Source: Litoribacillus peritrichatus
Lineage (GTDB): Bacteria; Pseudomonadota; Gammaproteobacteria; Pseudomonadales; Litoribrevibacteraceae
NCBI RefSeq assembly: GCF_039537985.1
Contig: NZ_BAABBN010000007.1
Coordinates: 434,001-498,000, forward strand
DNA: 64,000 bases
Direction of reading: 5' to 3'
Each line of letters starts with the position of its first letter. Within the stretch, counting starts at the first letter, position 1. Both the position numbers and the translations under genes were made by a program. Under the pieces are notes generated by a model. It was given only the letters and a program-made list of their open reading frames with translations, was not told the origin of the DNA and did no database searches. Shown here in pieces: positions 28,504-38,044 of this stretch.

Positions 28504-29523
28504 ATGAAGGTCATGCAGATAATGGGTGGCAGTGGTGAAGGCGGTTTAGAAAAACATGTTGTCGAGCTTTCCAATGAAATGAGTAAGCACTGTGATGTGG
28601 TGGTGGTAGCTCATGAGAAATACAAAGATCGCTTTGTTGATGACGTTGAGTTCGTACCTCTGGATTTGTCGAAAAGCCGAAGAAGTCTGTCTTTGTTATA
28701 TAAACTGCTGAAAATTGTGCAGTCTCACAAACCTGACATTGTCCATGCGCAAGCAAATAAAGCCGGCCTGATGGTGGCTTCGATCAGGAGGTTCTTACCC
28801 TGCAAAACGGCCGTTACCATTCATAACCTGAAGAAAAACCTTAACTTCACCAAGTATTTTGATTTATCCATTGGGGTCAGTAAGGGCGTCAGTCAGCAGC
28901 TCACTGGTGATAACCGTATCACGACGATTTACAATGGTATCAATAAGCCTGATGTCACCGGCAATCAGCTTCATCTGCCTGATTTTTCTGACTCTGAATT
29001 ACCGTTAATTTTAGCGGTAGGACGACTGGTTCCTGCAAAAGGGTTTGATGTCCTGTTAGAGGCATGGTTGGGCGTTGAAGCCAATTTATTGATTGCAGGA
29101 GAGGGGCCTGACAGAGCTGAGTTAGAAACCTTGATCGAACGCTCGGATCATTTGCAAAAACACGTAAAGTTGTTAGGAAACCGAAGCGACATTTCAAAGT
29201 TAATTGAGCGCGCTGAGTTGGTGGTGATTTCTTCAAGGAGAGAAGGTTTTTCTTATGTGTTCAGTGAAACCTTGTTGTCCCGAACTCCGGTGATTTCCAC
29301 AGACGTGCCGATACCGAATGAAATACTGCCGAGTGAATACATATGCCCTGTTGAGTGCAGTGACTCTTTGCAGAAAATGATTAATCAGACCCTTTCTTGC
29401 CGTGATCAATTGCAAGAAAGGTTTCAGCCCATTTTTGATTATGCAGATGGTCATCTGCAAATTGACAATATGGTGCAAAGCTCGTTATCTGAATACCGAA
29501 CTGTTTTAGGTCTCGGATCTTAA
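28504..29523 (+). CDS. Glycosyltransferase family 4
   Basis: GT-B transferase of 339 residues. It opens MKVMQIMGGSGEGGLEKHVV, with ILAVGRLVPAKGFDVLLEAW and REGFSYVFSETLLSRTPVISTD carrying the E-x7-E type donor motif. The ATG at 28504 has AAGGAG at 28491-28496; the longer frame upstream lacks family sequence. It is divergent from the yrbL pair and convergent with another family 4 gene 46 bases later. Probably an LPS core or O-unit transferase. Confidence 0.86.
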   Translation: MKVMQIMGGSGEGGLEKHVVELSNEMSKHCDVVVVAHEKYKDRFVDDVEFVPLDLSKSRRSLSLLYKLLKIVQSHKPDIVHAQANKAGLMVASIRRFLPCKTAVTIHNLKKNLNFTKYFDLSIGVSKGVSQQLTGDNRITTIYNGINKPDVTGNQLHLPDFSDSELPLILAVGRLVPAKGFDVLLEAWLGVEANLLIAGEGPDRAELETLIERSDHLQKHVKLLGNRSDISKLIERAELVVISSRREGFSYVFSETLLSRTPVISTDVPIPNEILPSEYICPVECSDSLQKMINQTLSCRDQLQERFQPIFDYADGHLQIDNMVQSSLSEYRTVLGLGS

Positions 29524-29569
29524 TCGATGCAGCAAATAACAGGTCGGCTTGAACATGAACAGTCGTTTG

Positions 29570-30670
29570 TTATGTTGCACTGTTGAATGTTAACCGGATC
29601 GTTTTTTCTGCAATGACATCCCAGCTGAAGTCATGTTTGGCACTGTTCAGGCTGTTTTCCCCAAGACGCGTAACAAGCGGGCGGTTATTGCAGAGGCTCA
29701 CCAGAGCGTCTGCAAGTTGTTCGGGGGATTTAGGTTCTACTAAGATGCCTGTTTCTCCGTCTTGAATGATCACAGGTATCCCGCCCACATTGGTTCCGAT
29801 TAAGGGCAACCCGCAAGCCATCGCCTCTAAGCCGGCGATGCTGGTCGCCTCCATCAGAGAAGGTAAAACGGACACATCGCCTGCTGAGAATACTTCTGGC
29901 ATTTTTTGGTTGTCAACGCCACCAAGAAAATGGACTTTGTCTGTACAACCGCCTTCGGTAATGATCTTTTCAAAAGCGCTTCTGTCGGCACCATCCCCGG
30001 CAACGATGACATGAAGGTCTGGTTGGTTTGCTTTGACAATGGCCTTGGCGAAATACAATACGCCATTCTTTTCAACCAGCCTTCGAGCGAGAACGGCGAC
30101 GAAAGCACTTTCAGGTATACCTAGCTCTTTTCTCAGTTCTGACTTCACTGGGTAGAAACGGTTAATATCTACTCCGTTAGAAATGAAACTGGTTGGACCT
30201 TGATATCCGGTTTTTTTCGTTGCCTCGACTAATTCGTCGCTGGGTGCAAATATTTGTTGAGCGATGTCCAATTGCTTTTTCATCTTATGCAGTACTTTAG
30301 GGCCTTTGGTGACCCTTTTTAAAAATGAAGAGGTGTGGTTGGTGAAAACAACAGGGACGCTCAACTTTTTACAGGCTTTTAATGGCCGCATTCCGTGAAT
30401 ATGTACTGCTTGATAACCTTCTTTATCGATCATCTTTTGTAAGAGTCGGTGTAATTTAAAGTCGTAGAGCATATGGTTGTTAGAAAGTTTGACTCGGAAA
30501 ACTGCTACGCCATCCATTACTTCTTGGATTGCCAGGGCGCTATCCGACAAACGAGTTACGACTGCGACCTGGTGACCTAGACGAACCATCGCTTTTGACA
30601 GTTCATAGACATGTGTCTGAACCCCACCGATGCTCGGTGGGAATTCATTTGAAACCATAATGACTTTCAT
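29570..30670 (-). CDS. Glycosyltransferase family 4
   Basis: Protein of 366 residues. MKVIMVSNEFPPSIGGVQTHVYELSKAM is a textbook family 4 N-terminus; the donor half starts at VAVLARRLVEKNGVLYFAKA and includes MEATSIAGLEAMACGLPLIGTNVGGIP with the E-x7-E motif. It lies just after wecB on the same strand (42-base gap), so it may use a UDP-HexNAc made through that epimerase; that link is inference. Confidence 0.87.
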   Translation of the reverse strand: MKVIMVSNEFPPSIGGVQTHVYELSKAMVRLGHQVAVVTRLSDSALAIQEVMDGVAVFRVKLSNNHMLYDFKLHRLLQKMIDKEGYQAVHIHGMRPLKACKKLSVPVVFTNHTSSFLKRVTKGPKVLHKMKKQLDIAQQIFAPSDELVEATKKTGYQGPTSFISNGVDINRFYPVKSELRKELGIPESAFVAVLARRLVEKNGVLYFAKAIVKANQPDLHVIVAGDGADRSAFEKIITEGGCTDKVHFLGGVDNQKMPEVFSAGDVSVLPSLMEATSIAGLEAMACGLPLIGTNVGGIPVIIQDGETGILVEPKSPEQLADALVSLCNNRPLVTRLGENSLNSAKHDFSWDVIAEKTIRLTFNSAT

Positions 30671-30712
30671 AAAAGTGTCTCTTAAGGAAGGTAAATCGTT
30701 AGCGCTTCTTAT

Positions 30713-31840
30713 TTATGCATTTAACTTCATGAGGTGGTTGGCGATCCGGGAAGCGGCCTGGCCGTCACCATAAGGGTTCGATGCTTGTGACATGGATTGA
30801 TAGAGTGACTCATTATCCAGGAGCTCGATTATATGATCTACGATGGTAGTCACGGATGTTCCGACTAATTTCACTGTGCCTGCTGATATCGCTTCCGGTC
30901 GTTCGGTGGTGTCGCGCATGACTAATACCGGTTTACCTAATGAGGGAGCTTCTTCTTGTATGCCGCCGGAATCTGTAAGGATGATATGGGCTTTCGACAT
31001 CAGGTAGACAAAAGGTAAGTAGTCCTGGGGGGGAATTAAGTGGACGTTAGATAACCCGCTTAAAAGAGTGTTCACCGGTTGTTGTACGTTTGGATTTAAG
31101 TGCACAGGGTAGATGATCTGAAGCTCAGGCTTTCGTTGGGCGATTTCTTTTAAGGCCAGGCAGATGTTCTCAAACCCTTGTCCGAAGTTTTCTCGCCTGT
31201 GCCCCGTGACTAATAAAATAGGCTGCTCGTCAGAGATAAAGTCTAGGCCAATATGTTCTTTACAACGTTTGGTTACGTCAGGGTCGGTTTTAATTTTATC
31301 TACCACGTCCAGTAGGGCATCAATGACTGTATTGCCAGTAACCACAATGGAATGGTCGTCAATGTTTTCTGCTGTTAAATTCGATTTTGCTAAAACGGTG
31401 GGTGCGAAATGCAAATTTGCTAATGAGCCTGTAATGGATCGGTTCATTTCTTCTGGCCAAGGGGAAAGCTTATTTCCTGTTCTAAGACCGGCTTCCACAT
31501 GAAATACTGGGATTTTCTGATAAAAAGACGCTAAGCCTGCAATCATGCTGGTCGTTGTATCGCCGTGAACACCAACCCAGTCAGGCTTTGATTGCAATAA
31601 AACGTCTTTCAATCCGATTAACATTCTTGCCGACAGTTCTGTCAGGTCTTGGTTGGGTTTCATGAGGTTAAGGTCGTACTCTGGAACAATACCAAATAGG
31701 TCTAACACCTGATCGAGCATTTCCCTGTGTTGGCCAGTGACACAAACTTCAACATCGCAATCAGATTTCTTAAGTGCTTGAACCAGTGGCGCCATTTTAA
31801 TCGCTTCGGGGCGTGTCCCAAAAATCAGTAACACTTTCAT
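30713..31840 (-). CDS. wecB: UDP-N-acetylglucosamine 2-epimerase (non-hydrolysing)
   Basis: Makes UDP-ManNAc for enterobacterial-common-antigen-like or O-antigen sugars. It has 375 residues, opening MKVLLIFGTRPEAIKMAPLV. Family blocks seen are VGVHGDTTTSMIAGLAS, FHVEAGLRTGNK, PEEMNRSITGSLA, LVTGHRRENFG and LTDSGGIQEEAPSLGKPVLV. No wecC-like ManNAc dehydrogenase is in the window, so ManNAc itself or a product of a gene elsewhere would be used. Confidence 0.94.
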   Translation of the reverse strand: MKVLLIFGTRPEAIKMAPLVQALKKSDCDVEVCVTGQHREMLDQVLDLFGIVPEYDLNLMKPNQDLTELSARMLIGLKDVLLQSKPDWVGVHGDTTTSMIAGLASFYQKIPVFHVEAGLRTGNKLSPWPEEMNRSITGSLANLHFAPTVLAKSNLTAENIDDHSIVVTGNTVIDALLDVVDKIKTDPDVTKRCKEHIGLDFISDEQPILLVTGHRRENFGQGFENICLALKEIAQRKPELQIIYPVHLNPNVQQPVNTLLSGLSNVHLIPPQDYLPFVYLMSKAHIILTDSGGIQEEAPSLGKPVLVMRDTTERPEAISAGTVKLVGTSVTTIVDHIIELLDNESLYQSMSQASNPYGDGQAASRIANHLMKLNA

Positions 31841-32085
31841 TTCATTATTCTCTTTGTATTGTAGGTATTGCCAGAGGTTATTTGTTTGGTTTATTGCGGT
31901 TATTGTTTATCGTACGTCTTGTTGTGTCGGTGGTATGATAAGTCGATTTTGCAAATAATCTATTGGGTAAATAGGTATTCTAAAATATTCATTCTAATAA
32001 AAATAATATATCCTTTGTGATCGTTCGTGTATTCAGTAGACTTGTTACAAGATAACGACAGTATTCCATAAAAATTATACCTTAG

Positions 32086-32769
32086 ATGATAAAACTCGCT
32101 TCAACCAAGCCTTTCGCACAAGGCGGTAATCGCCTTTGTTATGTTCATCCTGATGATAAATCAAAGGTGGTCAAAGTACGTCGACCTGATTTTACGCTTG
32201 AAGATCTTCGCAAGAAGAAAGGGTTCCCAAAATCTTTAAAACCGCTGTCTTCGTTTGATGACAATCTGGAAGAGTTTAAAGTGTTGAGCGCTTTCCAGAA
32301 AAAGTATGGCGAACATGTTTTTAAACATATTAGCCGTTGTTATGGGTTTGAAGAGACGGATCAAGGTAAAGGCTTAATTTTAGAGCTTGTCCGCGACGGC
32401 AACGGGCTGATTTCATACAACATCAAACAGTACCTTTATGAAGTAGGCCCAACAGAGTCGTTTAATGTTGCTTTAGATGCGTTTTGCAACTTTTGGCAGG
32501 AGACAAGTCTGCCTTCAAGGAACCTGCTTGCCCATAATGTTCTAGTACAACAAGATGACATGCAGCGGGTTGTTCGGTTGGTTGTTATTGATGGGTTGGG
32601 TTATTCCGGCTTTTTCCCAAAGTCGATGCTCACTGCTTCGTATTTCGAAAAGAGGGCAAAAAAGAAAATTTCCTTATTAAGGCAGGATGTTGAGAAATAC
32701 ATTGCAAGAGCGAAGCGTGGAGAGCATCCAACAGAGATCGGTATACTGTTACACCGGGATGCTGATTGA
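32086..32769 (+). CDS. YrbL-like kinase-fold protein, copy 3
   Basis: Third member of the YrbL family here, 227 residues and clearly more diverged. It opens ASTKPFAQGGNRLCYVHPDD, with KVVKVRRPD as lysine strand. The catalytic-loop equivalent is SRNLLAHNVLVQ, with Asn where the Asp is expected but the downstream Asn kept; LVVIDGLGYSGF keeps the metal Asp. It faces away from wecB across a 245-base AT-rich gap and precedes waaA by 130 bases. The Shine-Dalgarno site is weak. Adjacency to waaA suggests a link to Kdo or inner-core modification, as with Kdo kinases, but this is inference. Confidence 0.75.
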   Translation: MIKLASTKPFAQGGNRLCYVHPDDKSKVVKVRRPDFTLEDLRKKKGFPKSLKPLSSFDDNLEEFKVLSAFQKKYGEHVFKHISRCYGFEETDQGKGLILELVRDGNGLISYNIKQYLYEVGPTESFNVALDAFCNFWQETSLPSRNLLAHNVLVQQDDMQRVVRLVVIDGLGYSGFFPKSMLTASYFEKRAKKKISLLRQDVEKYIARAKRGEHPTEIGILLHRDAD

Positions 32770-32899
32770 TTACCTTAGTGTTGAAAGTTCGTTCTGGTGT
32801 GATAAATGCGTTCTTGATTCTTATTCATCAGCATTGATATTCCTGTATACTTCACACCAATAACACTTCTAATAAGTACTGCTCTAAAAAGGATTTATC

Positions 32900-34186
32900 G
32901 TGTCTTTCAAAGCCAAAGCGGTTTGGGCGCTTTACAGTGTTCTATGGTATTTGATTTTACCACTTGTGTTGCTTCGACTTGCTTATCGTGCCTGGCAAGC
33001 TCCGGCGTATGGTAAACGTATTTTTGAGCGGTTCGGTCTGTTTAAGTATCAGGAAGCCAGAGAGTCCATTTGGGTGCATGCCGTATCTGTGGGGGAAACC
33101 TTAGCAGCAGCGCCGCTTGTAAAACAGTTGCAGCAAAAATACCCGGACTGTCAGATTGTGATGACGACGATGACCCCAACCGGTTCAGAACGGGTTCGGG
33201 CGCTGTTTGGTGACTCTGTGTTTCATGTGTATGCTCCTTACGACTTTCCTCTGGCGGTGAAACGTTTCTTTCGAAGAATTCGCCCTAAAGCCGTCATTAT
33301 TATGGAAACGGAGTTGTGGCCGAATACCTTGAAAATTGCTAAGTCACAGGATATTCCGGTAATTTTAGCCAACGCACGCTTGTCAGAACGTTCCGCAAAC
33401 GGTTATCGAAGAGTCGGCTTTGTTGCTGAGGAAATGTTGTCTTGTTTAAGTTTAGTGGCCGCACAAAATGAGGCAGATGCAGAGCGGTTTAAGTCTCTGG
33501 GGTTGACGGACGATCAGTTGTACGTGACCGGCAGTATTAAGTTTGATATCCAACTTCCTGAGAATCTGACCGAGCAGGGGTATGAATTAAGGCGTTTACT
33601 TGGTGAAGACAGGGACATTTTGATTGGAGCCAGCACGCATGAAGGTGAGGAGAGCCAGTTATTAGATCTTTACCAACAACTGAAACGTGTGTTGCCTGAG
33701 TTGTTATTGGTTTTGGTGCCTCGGCACCCGGAGCGGTTTCGATCCGTTGGGCAGTTGGTCATTCGACGCGGGTTGAATATGGCCCGGCGAAGCAAGGGGG
33801 ATTTGTGTTTACCTGACACCGATGTGTACCTTGGTGATACCATGGGTGAGCTGATGATGATGTATCAGGCGTCCGATGTTGCTTTTATTGGTGGTAGCTT
33901 GATTGAGCATGGCGGGCATAACCCGATGGAGCCAGCCGCATTAGCAAAACCTATCCTGACCGGATCTCATACGTTTAACTTTGATGAAATCATGAAAATG
34001 ATGGTGAGTGCAGGATCGGTGTTGCAGATTCAAAATGGTATCGAGCTGATGTCTGAAGTACAAAACGTGTTCACAGATGCAGACTTATATCAAACCATGT
34101 CGAAAGCCGGTATTGATGTGGTGAAGAAAAACCAGGGTGCATTGAAGTATTTGATTGAGTTGATTGATAATGAATTAAAACGATAG
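32900..34186 (+). CDS. waaA: Kdo transferase
   Basis: CMP-Kdo:lipid IVA 3-deoxy-D-manno-octulosonic acid transferase of 428 residues. The N-terminal membrane anchor WYLILPLVLLRLAYRAW is followed by IWVHAVSVGETLAAAPLV with the catalytic Glu, IIMETELWPNTL, and the C-lobe GASTHEGEESQLLDLYQ, VLVPRHPERF and GHNPMEPAALAKPILTG. The start is GTG at 32900 behind AAAAGGA. It builds the inner core on which the neighbouring transferases act. Confidence 0.95.
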   Translation: MSFKAKAVWALYSVLWYLILPLVLLRLAYRAWQAPAYGKRIFERFGLFKYQEARESIWVHAVSVGETLAAAPLVKQLQQKYPDCQIVMTTMTPTGSERVRALFGDSVFHVYAPYDFPLAVKRFFRRIRPKAVIIMETELWPNTLKIAKSQDIPVILANARLSERSANGYRRVGFVAEEMLSCLSLVAAQNEADAERFKSLGLTDDQLYVTGSIKFDIQLPENLTEQGYELRRLLGEDRDILIGASTHEGEESQLLDLYQQLKRVLPELLLVLVPRHPERFRSVGQLVIRRGLNMARRSKGDLCLPDTDVYLGDTMGELMMMYQASDVAFIGGSLIEHGGHNPMEPAALAKPILTGSHTFNFDEIMKMMVSAGSVLQIQNGIELMSEVQNVFTDADLYQTMSKAGIDVVKKNQGALKYLIELIDNELKR

Positions 34187-34234
34187 CGCGTGGAATACTT
34201 TCTGTTGTAAATGTTTCGTATGTGAACGCCCATA

Positions 34235-34261
34235 AAAAAAGCGCCGATTTGGCGCTTTTTT
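34235..34261. terminator. Bidirectional terminator between waaA and tolC
   Basis: Stem AAAAAGCGCC / GGCGCTTTTT with a 5-base loop, flanked by A and T runs on either side, sits between the convergent waaA and tolC genes and can serve both. Confidence 0.9.
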
Positions 34262-34292
34262 ATTGTCTGTGAACGACCTATAAGCGTTGCGC

Positions 34293-35675
34293 TTATAGGT
34301 TTTTGGTGACTTCCACTGTGGTGACTTTATCACCGGTCAGCCATTGGTTGAGCTCTTCCATATCGGACTGAGCCAACTGGCCTGAGACTTGTTTCAGTTG
34401 CAGATAGTTAAGCACATAGTCATAGCGGGCATCCGTGAGATTGCGCTGAGACTCATACAGGTTTCGCTGAGCAATTAGCACGTCTACAATGTTCCGGGTA
34501 CCCACTTCATAGCCAAGTTCGGTGGCTTCCAGTGCGCTGGTGCTTGAAACAACCGCTTGCTTTCTCGCATCAATGCGCAGAACGTTTGTGGTCACCAAGC
34601 TGTATAGCGTTCGGGTTTGCTGGGTAATATCTCGGTTAGAGAAAATCAGATTTTGACGGGCTTCTTCTAAATCCGAAGTGGCTTGTCTGGTGCTGGAGCT
34701 GACCGCACCACCGGCATAAAGAGGTAGATTGAAGTTCAAAGAGACCACGGTGTCCTGGACGTCGGTATCACCACTTTGAAAACCAGAAGAACCAGAAGGG
34801 CTAACATCTGAATCTAAATACTGTTCGCCATAACTGGCGGTTACATCAATGGTTGGGTAATGGCCTGAGCGGGATGAATCCACGTTTTCCTGAGCCGCTT
34901 GTACAGCATACTGGGCGGAAGCCAGTGCAGGGTTGCTGTTTAAGGCTGCTGAAACCCACTCCTGAGCGGACGCCGGTGATGGCATTGTGATCGGGTAGTC
35001 TGCAGACAGGGCGTCTAATTCGCCGTAAATCTCACCCGTCAACTTCGTGAGTGCTTCAAACGCGATGTTCAGGTCATTCTGGGCTACGATTCGGTTCACC
35101 CGGGTGCTGTCAAAAGACGCCTGAGCTTCATGTACGTCGGTAATCGGAATCAATCCCACTTCAAAGTGCTGTTTAGTTTGTTCCAACTGTCGGCCGACTG
35201 CCTTTTCTTCTGCAATGCGCAAGGTTAAATTTTCATGAGCCCGCAGCACTTCGATGTAGCTGGTGGCGGTTCTGAACGTCAGTGCTTGTTGATCTGCCAG
35301 GTAGGTGTATTGTGCAGATTGGGTGGAAAGGCCGGCTGCTTTCCAGTCATTCCAGATTGAACCATTGAATAACACCTGTTTACCGGACAGACTCCACTGG
35401 GTGGTATCGGTTTCTTGGTCCACATCGGAACCGCTGTTAGGTGAAGTTGTCCGGTCATTGAAACTTGCACTGGCACCTAAATTCACTTGTGGAAGAAGGC
35501 CGGAAAACGCTTGGTCTTCTGTTTCTTTCCGGCTGTCGAATCGTGCTTTGGACGCTGCTAGTTGTGCATCTTTTTGGATGGCGCTTTGATAAATATCGAG
35601 CAAGTTTGCAGACCAGGCTGGAGCGCAGCTCAGGGACAGCACAACTGCGGTGACTTTTAAACGTCCTTTATACAT
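34293..35675 (-). CDS. tolC: TolC family outer membrane efflux protein
   Basis: Outer-membrane channel for multidrug efflux and type I secretion. It has 460 residues with signal peptide (VVLSLSCAPAWSA, then NLLDIYQSAIQKDAQL). The repeated helical halves are visible in TSYIEVLRAHENLTLRIAEE and GTRNIVDVLIAQRNLYESQ, and FNLPLYAGGAVSSSTRQA is a typical TolC block. The order tolC-thiC-nudF-...-parE matches other gammaproteobacteria, which supports the tolC name. Confidence 0.92.
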   Translation of the reverse strand: MYKGRLKVTAVVLSLSCAPAWSANLLDIYQSAIQKDAQLAASKARFDSRKETEDQAFSGLLPQVNLGASASFNDRTTSPNSGSDVDQETDTTQWSLSGKQVLFNGSIWNDWKAAGLSTQSAQYTYLADQQALTFRTATSYIEVLRAHENLTLRIAEEKAVGRQLEQTKQHFEVGLIPITDVHEAQASFDSTRVNRIVAQNDLNIAFEALTKLTGEIYGELDALSADYPITMPSPASAQEWVSAALNSNPALASAQYAVQAAQENVDSSRSGHYPTIDVTASYGEQYLDSDVSPSGSSGFQSGDTDVQDTVVSLNFNLPLYAGGAVSSSTRQATSDLEEARQNLIFSNRDITQQTRTLYSLVTTNVLRIDARKQAVVSSTSALEATELGYEVGTRNIVDVLIAQRNLYESQRNLTDARYDYVLNYLQLKQVSGQLAQSDMEELNQWLTGDKVTTVEVTKNL

Positions 35676-35983
35676 ATCAGGGTCCTAACTTAGGTGAACA
35701 AAATAGATGTTGTTTAATTTTGCAACAGTATATACGACTCATTCAACTTCACGCACCAGTATAGCTAAACAAAATTGCATCTTTGTTTAATCATATTCGG
35801 GCTGTCGGGGCTATAATCTTGCCATTCGTGGCAGATATTTATTTGCCATACGTATTTTGTGGTTGTTTGGTGAGCCTAGCTGATCCAAAATAGCGCGTTT
35901 AGACAAATTAGATAGCATATTAAAAAGGTATGCGAATGCCGGGGAAATAACCTTGGCATTACTGTGATTAGGAGATGGGTTTT
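35676..35983. other. tolC-thiC divergent intergenic region
   Basis: This 308-base gap has no gene. I looked for a TPP riboswitch before thiC (the CTGAGA core and the ACCTGAT...AATACCAGCG region) and found neither. It contains a short inverted pair TGGCAGATATTTATTTGCCA near 35829-35848, of unknown role. Confidence 0.5.
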
Positions 35984-37867
35984 ATGAGTGCGGTTCCGGA
36001 AGATTTTCTTAGTAAGAATGCAAAGGTAGATCAGGCATCTATTCAACCCTTTCCTAATTCGAAAAAAGTGTATTTAGCAGGATCTCGGCCAGACATTCAG
36101 GTACCAATGCGAGAAATCACGTTGGCAGATACCCCAACTGAGTTTGGTGGTGAAAAAAATGATCCTGTTCGAGTTTATGACACTTCTGGTCCATACACAG
36201 ATCCAGCTGCGACGATTGATATCCGAAAAGGTTTACCGGATGTTCGTACGGCCTGGATCGAGGATCGTAACGACACCGAATTTTTGGATGACTTCAGTTC
36301 CGAATTTTGTCGTGAGCGTAAAGCAGATACCGCTCTGGACAGTTTGCGCTTTGACTTAACCCGCCGACCAAGAAAAGCCAAATTCGGAAAAAACGTTTCC
36401 CAGCTTCATTATGCTCGTCAGGGCATTATCACCCCTGAAATGGAATACATTGCGATTCGTGAGAACAGCAAATTGCAGGCGGCCAAAGCCACTGAGTTGC
36501 TGGCTCAACAGCATCCGGGTCAATCTTTCGGTGCCAACATTCCTGAAGAAATTACCCCGGAATTTGTCAGGGAAGAAGTCGCACGTGGCCGGGCAATCAT
36601 TCCTGCCAATATTAATCATCCGGAAGTTGAGCCAATGATCATTGGTCGTAACTTTCTTGTGAAAATCAACGGTAACATTGGTAATTCTGCTCTGGGCTCT
36701 TCCATTGAAGAAGAGGTGGAGAAGCTGACGTGGGGCACTCGCTGGGGTGCTGATACTGTGATGGACTTATCCACCGGTAAAAACATTCATGAAACACGCG
36801 AGTGGATCATTCGCAACTCACATGTGCCAATCGGAACCGTGCCTATTTATCAGGCGCTTGAGAAGGTAAACGGTGTTGCGGAAGATCTGACCTGGGAAGT
36901 ATTCAGAGATACTCTGATTGAGCAAGCGGAGCAAGGCGTTGACTACTTCACCATTCACGCCGGCGTTTTGTTGCGTTACGTTCCTATGACCGCTAAGCGC
37001 GTGACCGGTATTGTGTCTCGTGGTGGTTCGATCATGGCAAAATGGTGTCTGGCACATCATAAAGAAAACTTCTTATACACGCACTTCGAAGAAATTTGCG
37101 AAATTTGTAAAGCTTACGATGTTTCCTTCTCCTTAGGTGATGGTCTTCGCCCGGGTTCTGTGGCCGATGCGAACGATGAAGCACAGTTCGGGGAGCTGGA
37201 GACCTTAGGTGAGTTGACCAAAATTGCCTGGAAGCACGATGTTCAGGTGATGATTGAAGGCCCAGGTCATGTGCCAATGCATATGATTAAAGAAAATATG
37301 GATAAGCAGCTGCGAGAATGTGATGAAGCGCCTTTCTATACATTAGGCCCATTGACCACAGACATTGCTCCGGGATACGACCATATTACTTCCGGGATCG
37401 GTGCCGCAATGATTGGCTGGTTTGGCTGTGCCATGCTTTGTTATGTGACACCGAAAGAACACTTGGGCTTGCCAGACAAAGACGATGTAAAAACCGGGAT
37501 TATTACCTACAAATTGGCTGCTCACGCTGCCGACCTGGCTAAGGGGCATCCTGGTGCTCAAATTCGAGATAATGCACTGTCTAAAGCGCGTTTTGAATTC
37601 CGTTGGGAAGATCAGTTTAATCTGTCACTCGACCCGGATACGGCGAAGTCGTTCCATGATGCTACCTTGCCAAAAGAGTCGGCCAAAGTGGCTCACTTTT
37701 GTTCAATGTGCGGGCCTAAATTCTGTTCTATGAAGATCAGTCAGGAAGTTCGTGATTACGCGGCTGAGAATAAAATCCAAATGGTGGATATTGCCGTTGA
37801 GCAAGGTATGGAAGAAAAAGCCGAAGAGTTTAAGCAGCAAGGAAGTCAGCTTTACCATAAAGTGTAA
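35984..37867 (+). CDS. thiC: Phosphomethylpyrimidine synthase
   Basis: Radical-SAM enzyme turning aminoimidazole ribotide into HMP-P for thiamine synthesis. It has 627 residues. NINHPEVEPMIIGRNFLVKIN, TVPIYQALEKVNG, and the C-terminal CSMCGPKFCSMK, which binds the 4Fe-4S cluster, are diagnostic. AGGAG at 35970-35974 lies directly against an in-frame ATG at 35975, so the ATG at 35984 (nine bases away) is the better start. No thiamine riboswitch is seen upstream. Confidence 0.95.
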   Translation: MSAVPEDFLSKNAKVDQASIQPFPNSKKVYLAGSRPDIQVPMREITLADTPTEFGGEKNDPVRVYDTSGPYTDPAATIDIRKGLPDVRTAWIEDRNDTEFLDDFSSEFCRERKADTALDSLRFDLTRRPRKAKFGKNVSQLHYARQGIITPEMEYIAIRENSKLQAAKATELLAQQHPGQSFGANIPEEITPEFVREEVARGRAIIPANINHPEVEPMIIGRNFLVKINGNIGNSALGSSIEEEVEKLTWGTRWGADTVMDLSTGKNIHETREWIIRNSHVPIGTVPIYQALEKVNGVAEDLTWEVFRDTLIEQAEQGVDYFTIHAGVLLRYVPMTAKRVTGIVSRGGSIMAKWCLAHHKENFLYTHFEEICEICKAYDVSFSLGDGLRPGSVADANDEAQFGELETLGELTKIAWKHDVQVMIEGPGHVPMHMIKENMDKQLRECDEAPFYTLGPLTTDIAPGYDHITSGIGAAMIGWFGCAMLCYVTPKEHLGLPDKDDVKTGIITYKLAAHAADLAKGHPGAQIRDNALSKARFEFRWEDQFNLSLDPDTAKSFHDATLPKESAKVAHFCSMCGPKFCSMKISQEVRDYAAENKIQMVDIAVEQGMEEKAEEFKQQGSQLYHKV

Positions 37868-37893
37868 ACGCTCTGCTTTTTCCGGAAGCAATG

Positions 37894-37925
37894 AAACCAG
37901 CGGTTAGCCGCTGGTTTTGTGGTTT
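37894..37925 (+). terminator. Rho-independent terminator after thiC
   Basis: Stem AAACCAGCGG / CCGCTGGTTT with a TTAG loop, followed by TTGTGGTTTT, 26 bases after the thiC stop. Confidence 0.85.
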
Positions 37926-38044
37926 TAGGGCTAAGCTTAATATGAGTAGTGAGACGGTATTGGTTCGGTATTGAACAGAAACTAAGGAAAGCGGATGTGT
38001 CGGTGTGACGTACCGATGCGCGGATTCGTCAGCAGGAGAAATGA

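Noticed and set aside
31841..32085. Small gene or RNA in the wecB-yrbL gap
   Set aside because: The stretch is AT-rich with no convincing frame, stem or ribosome site.
35676..35983. TPP riboswitch before thiC
   Set aside because: The conserved core elements are not present on the + strand.
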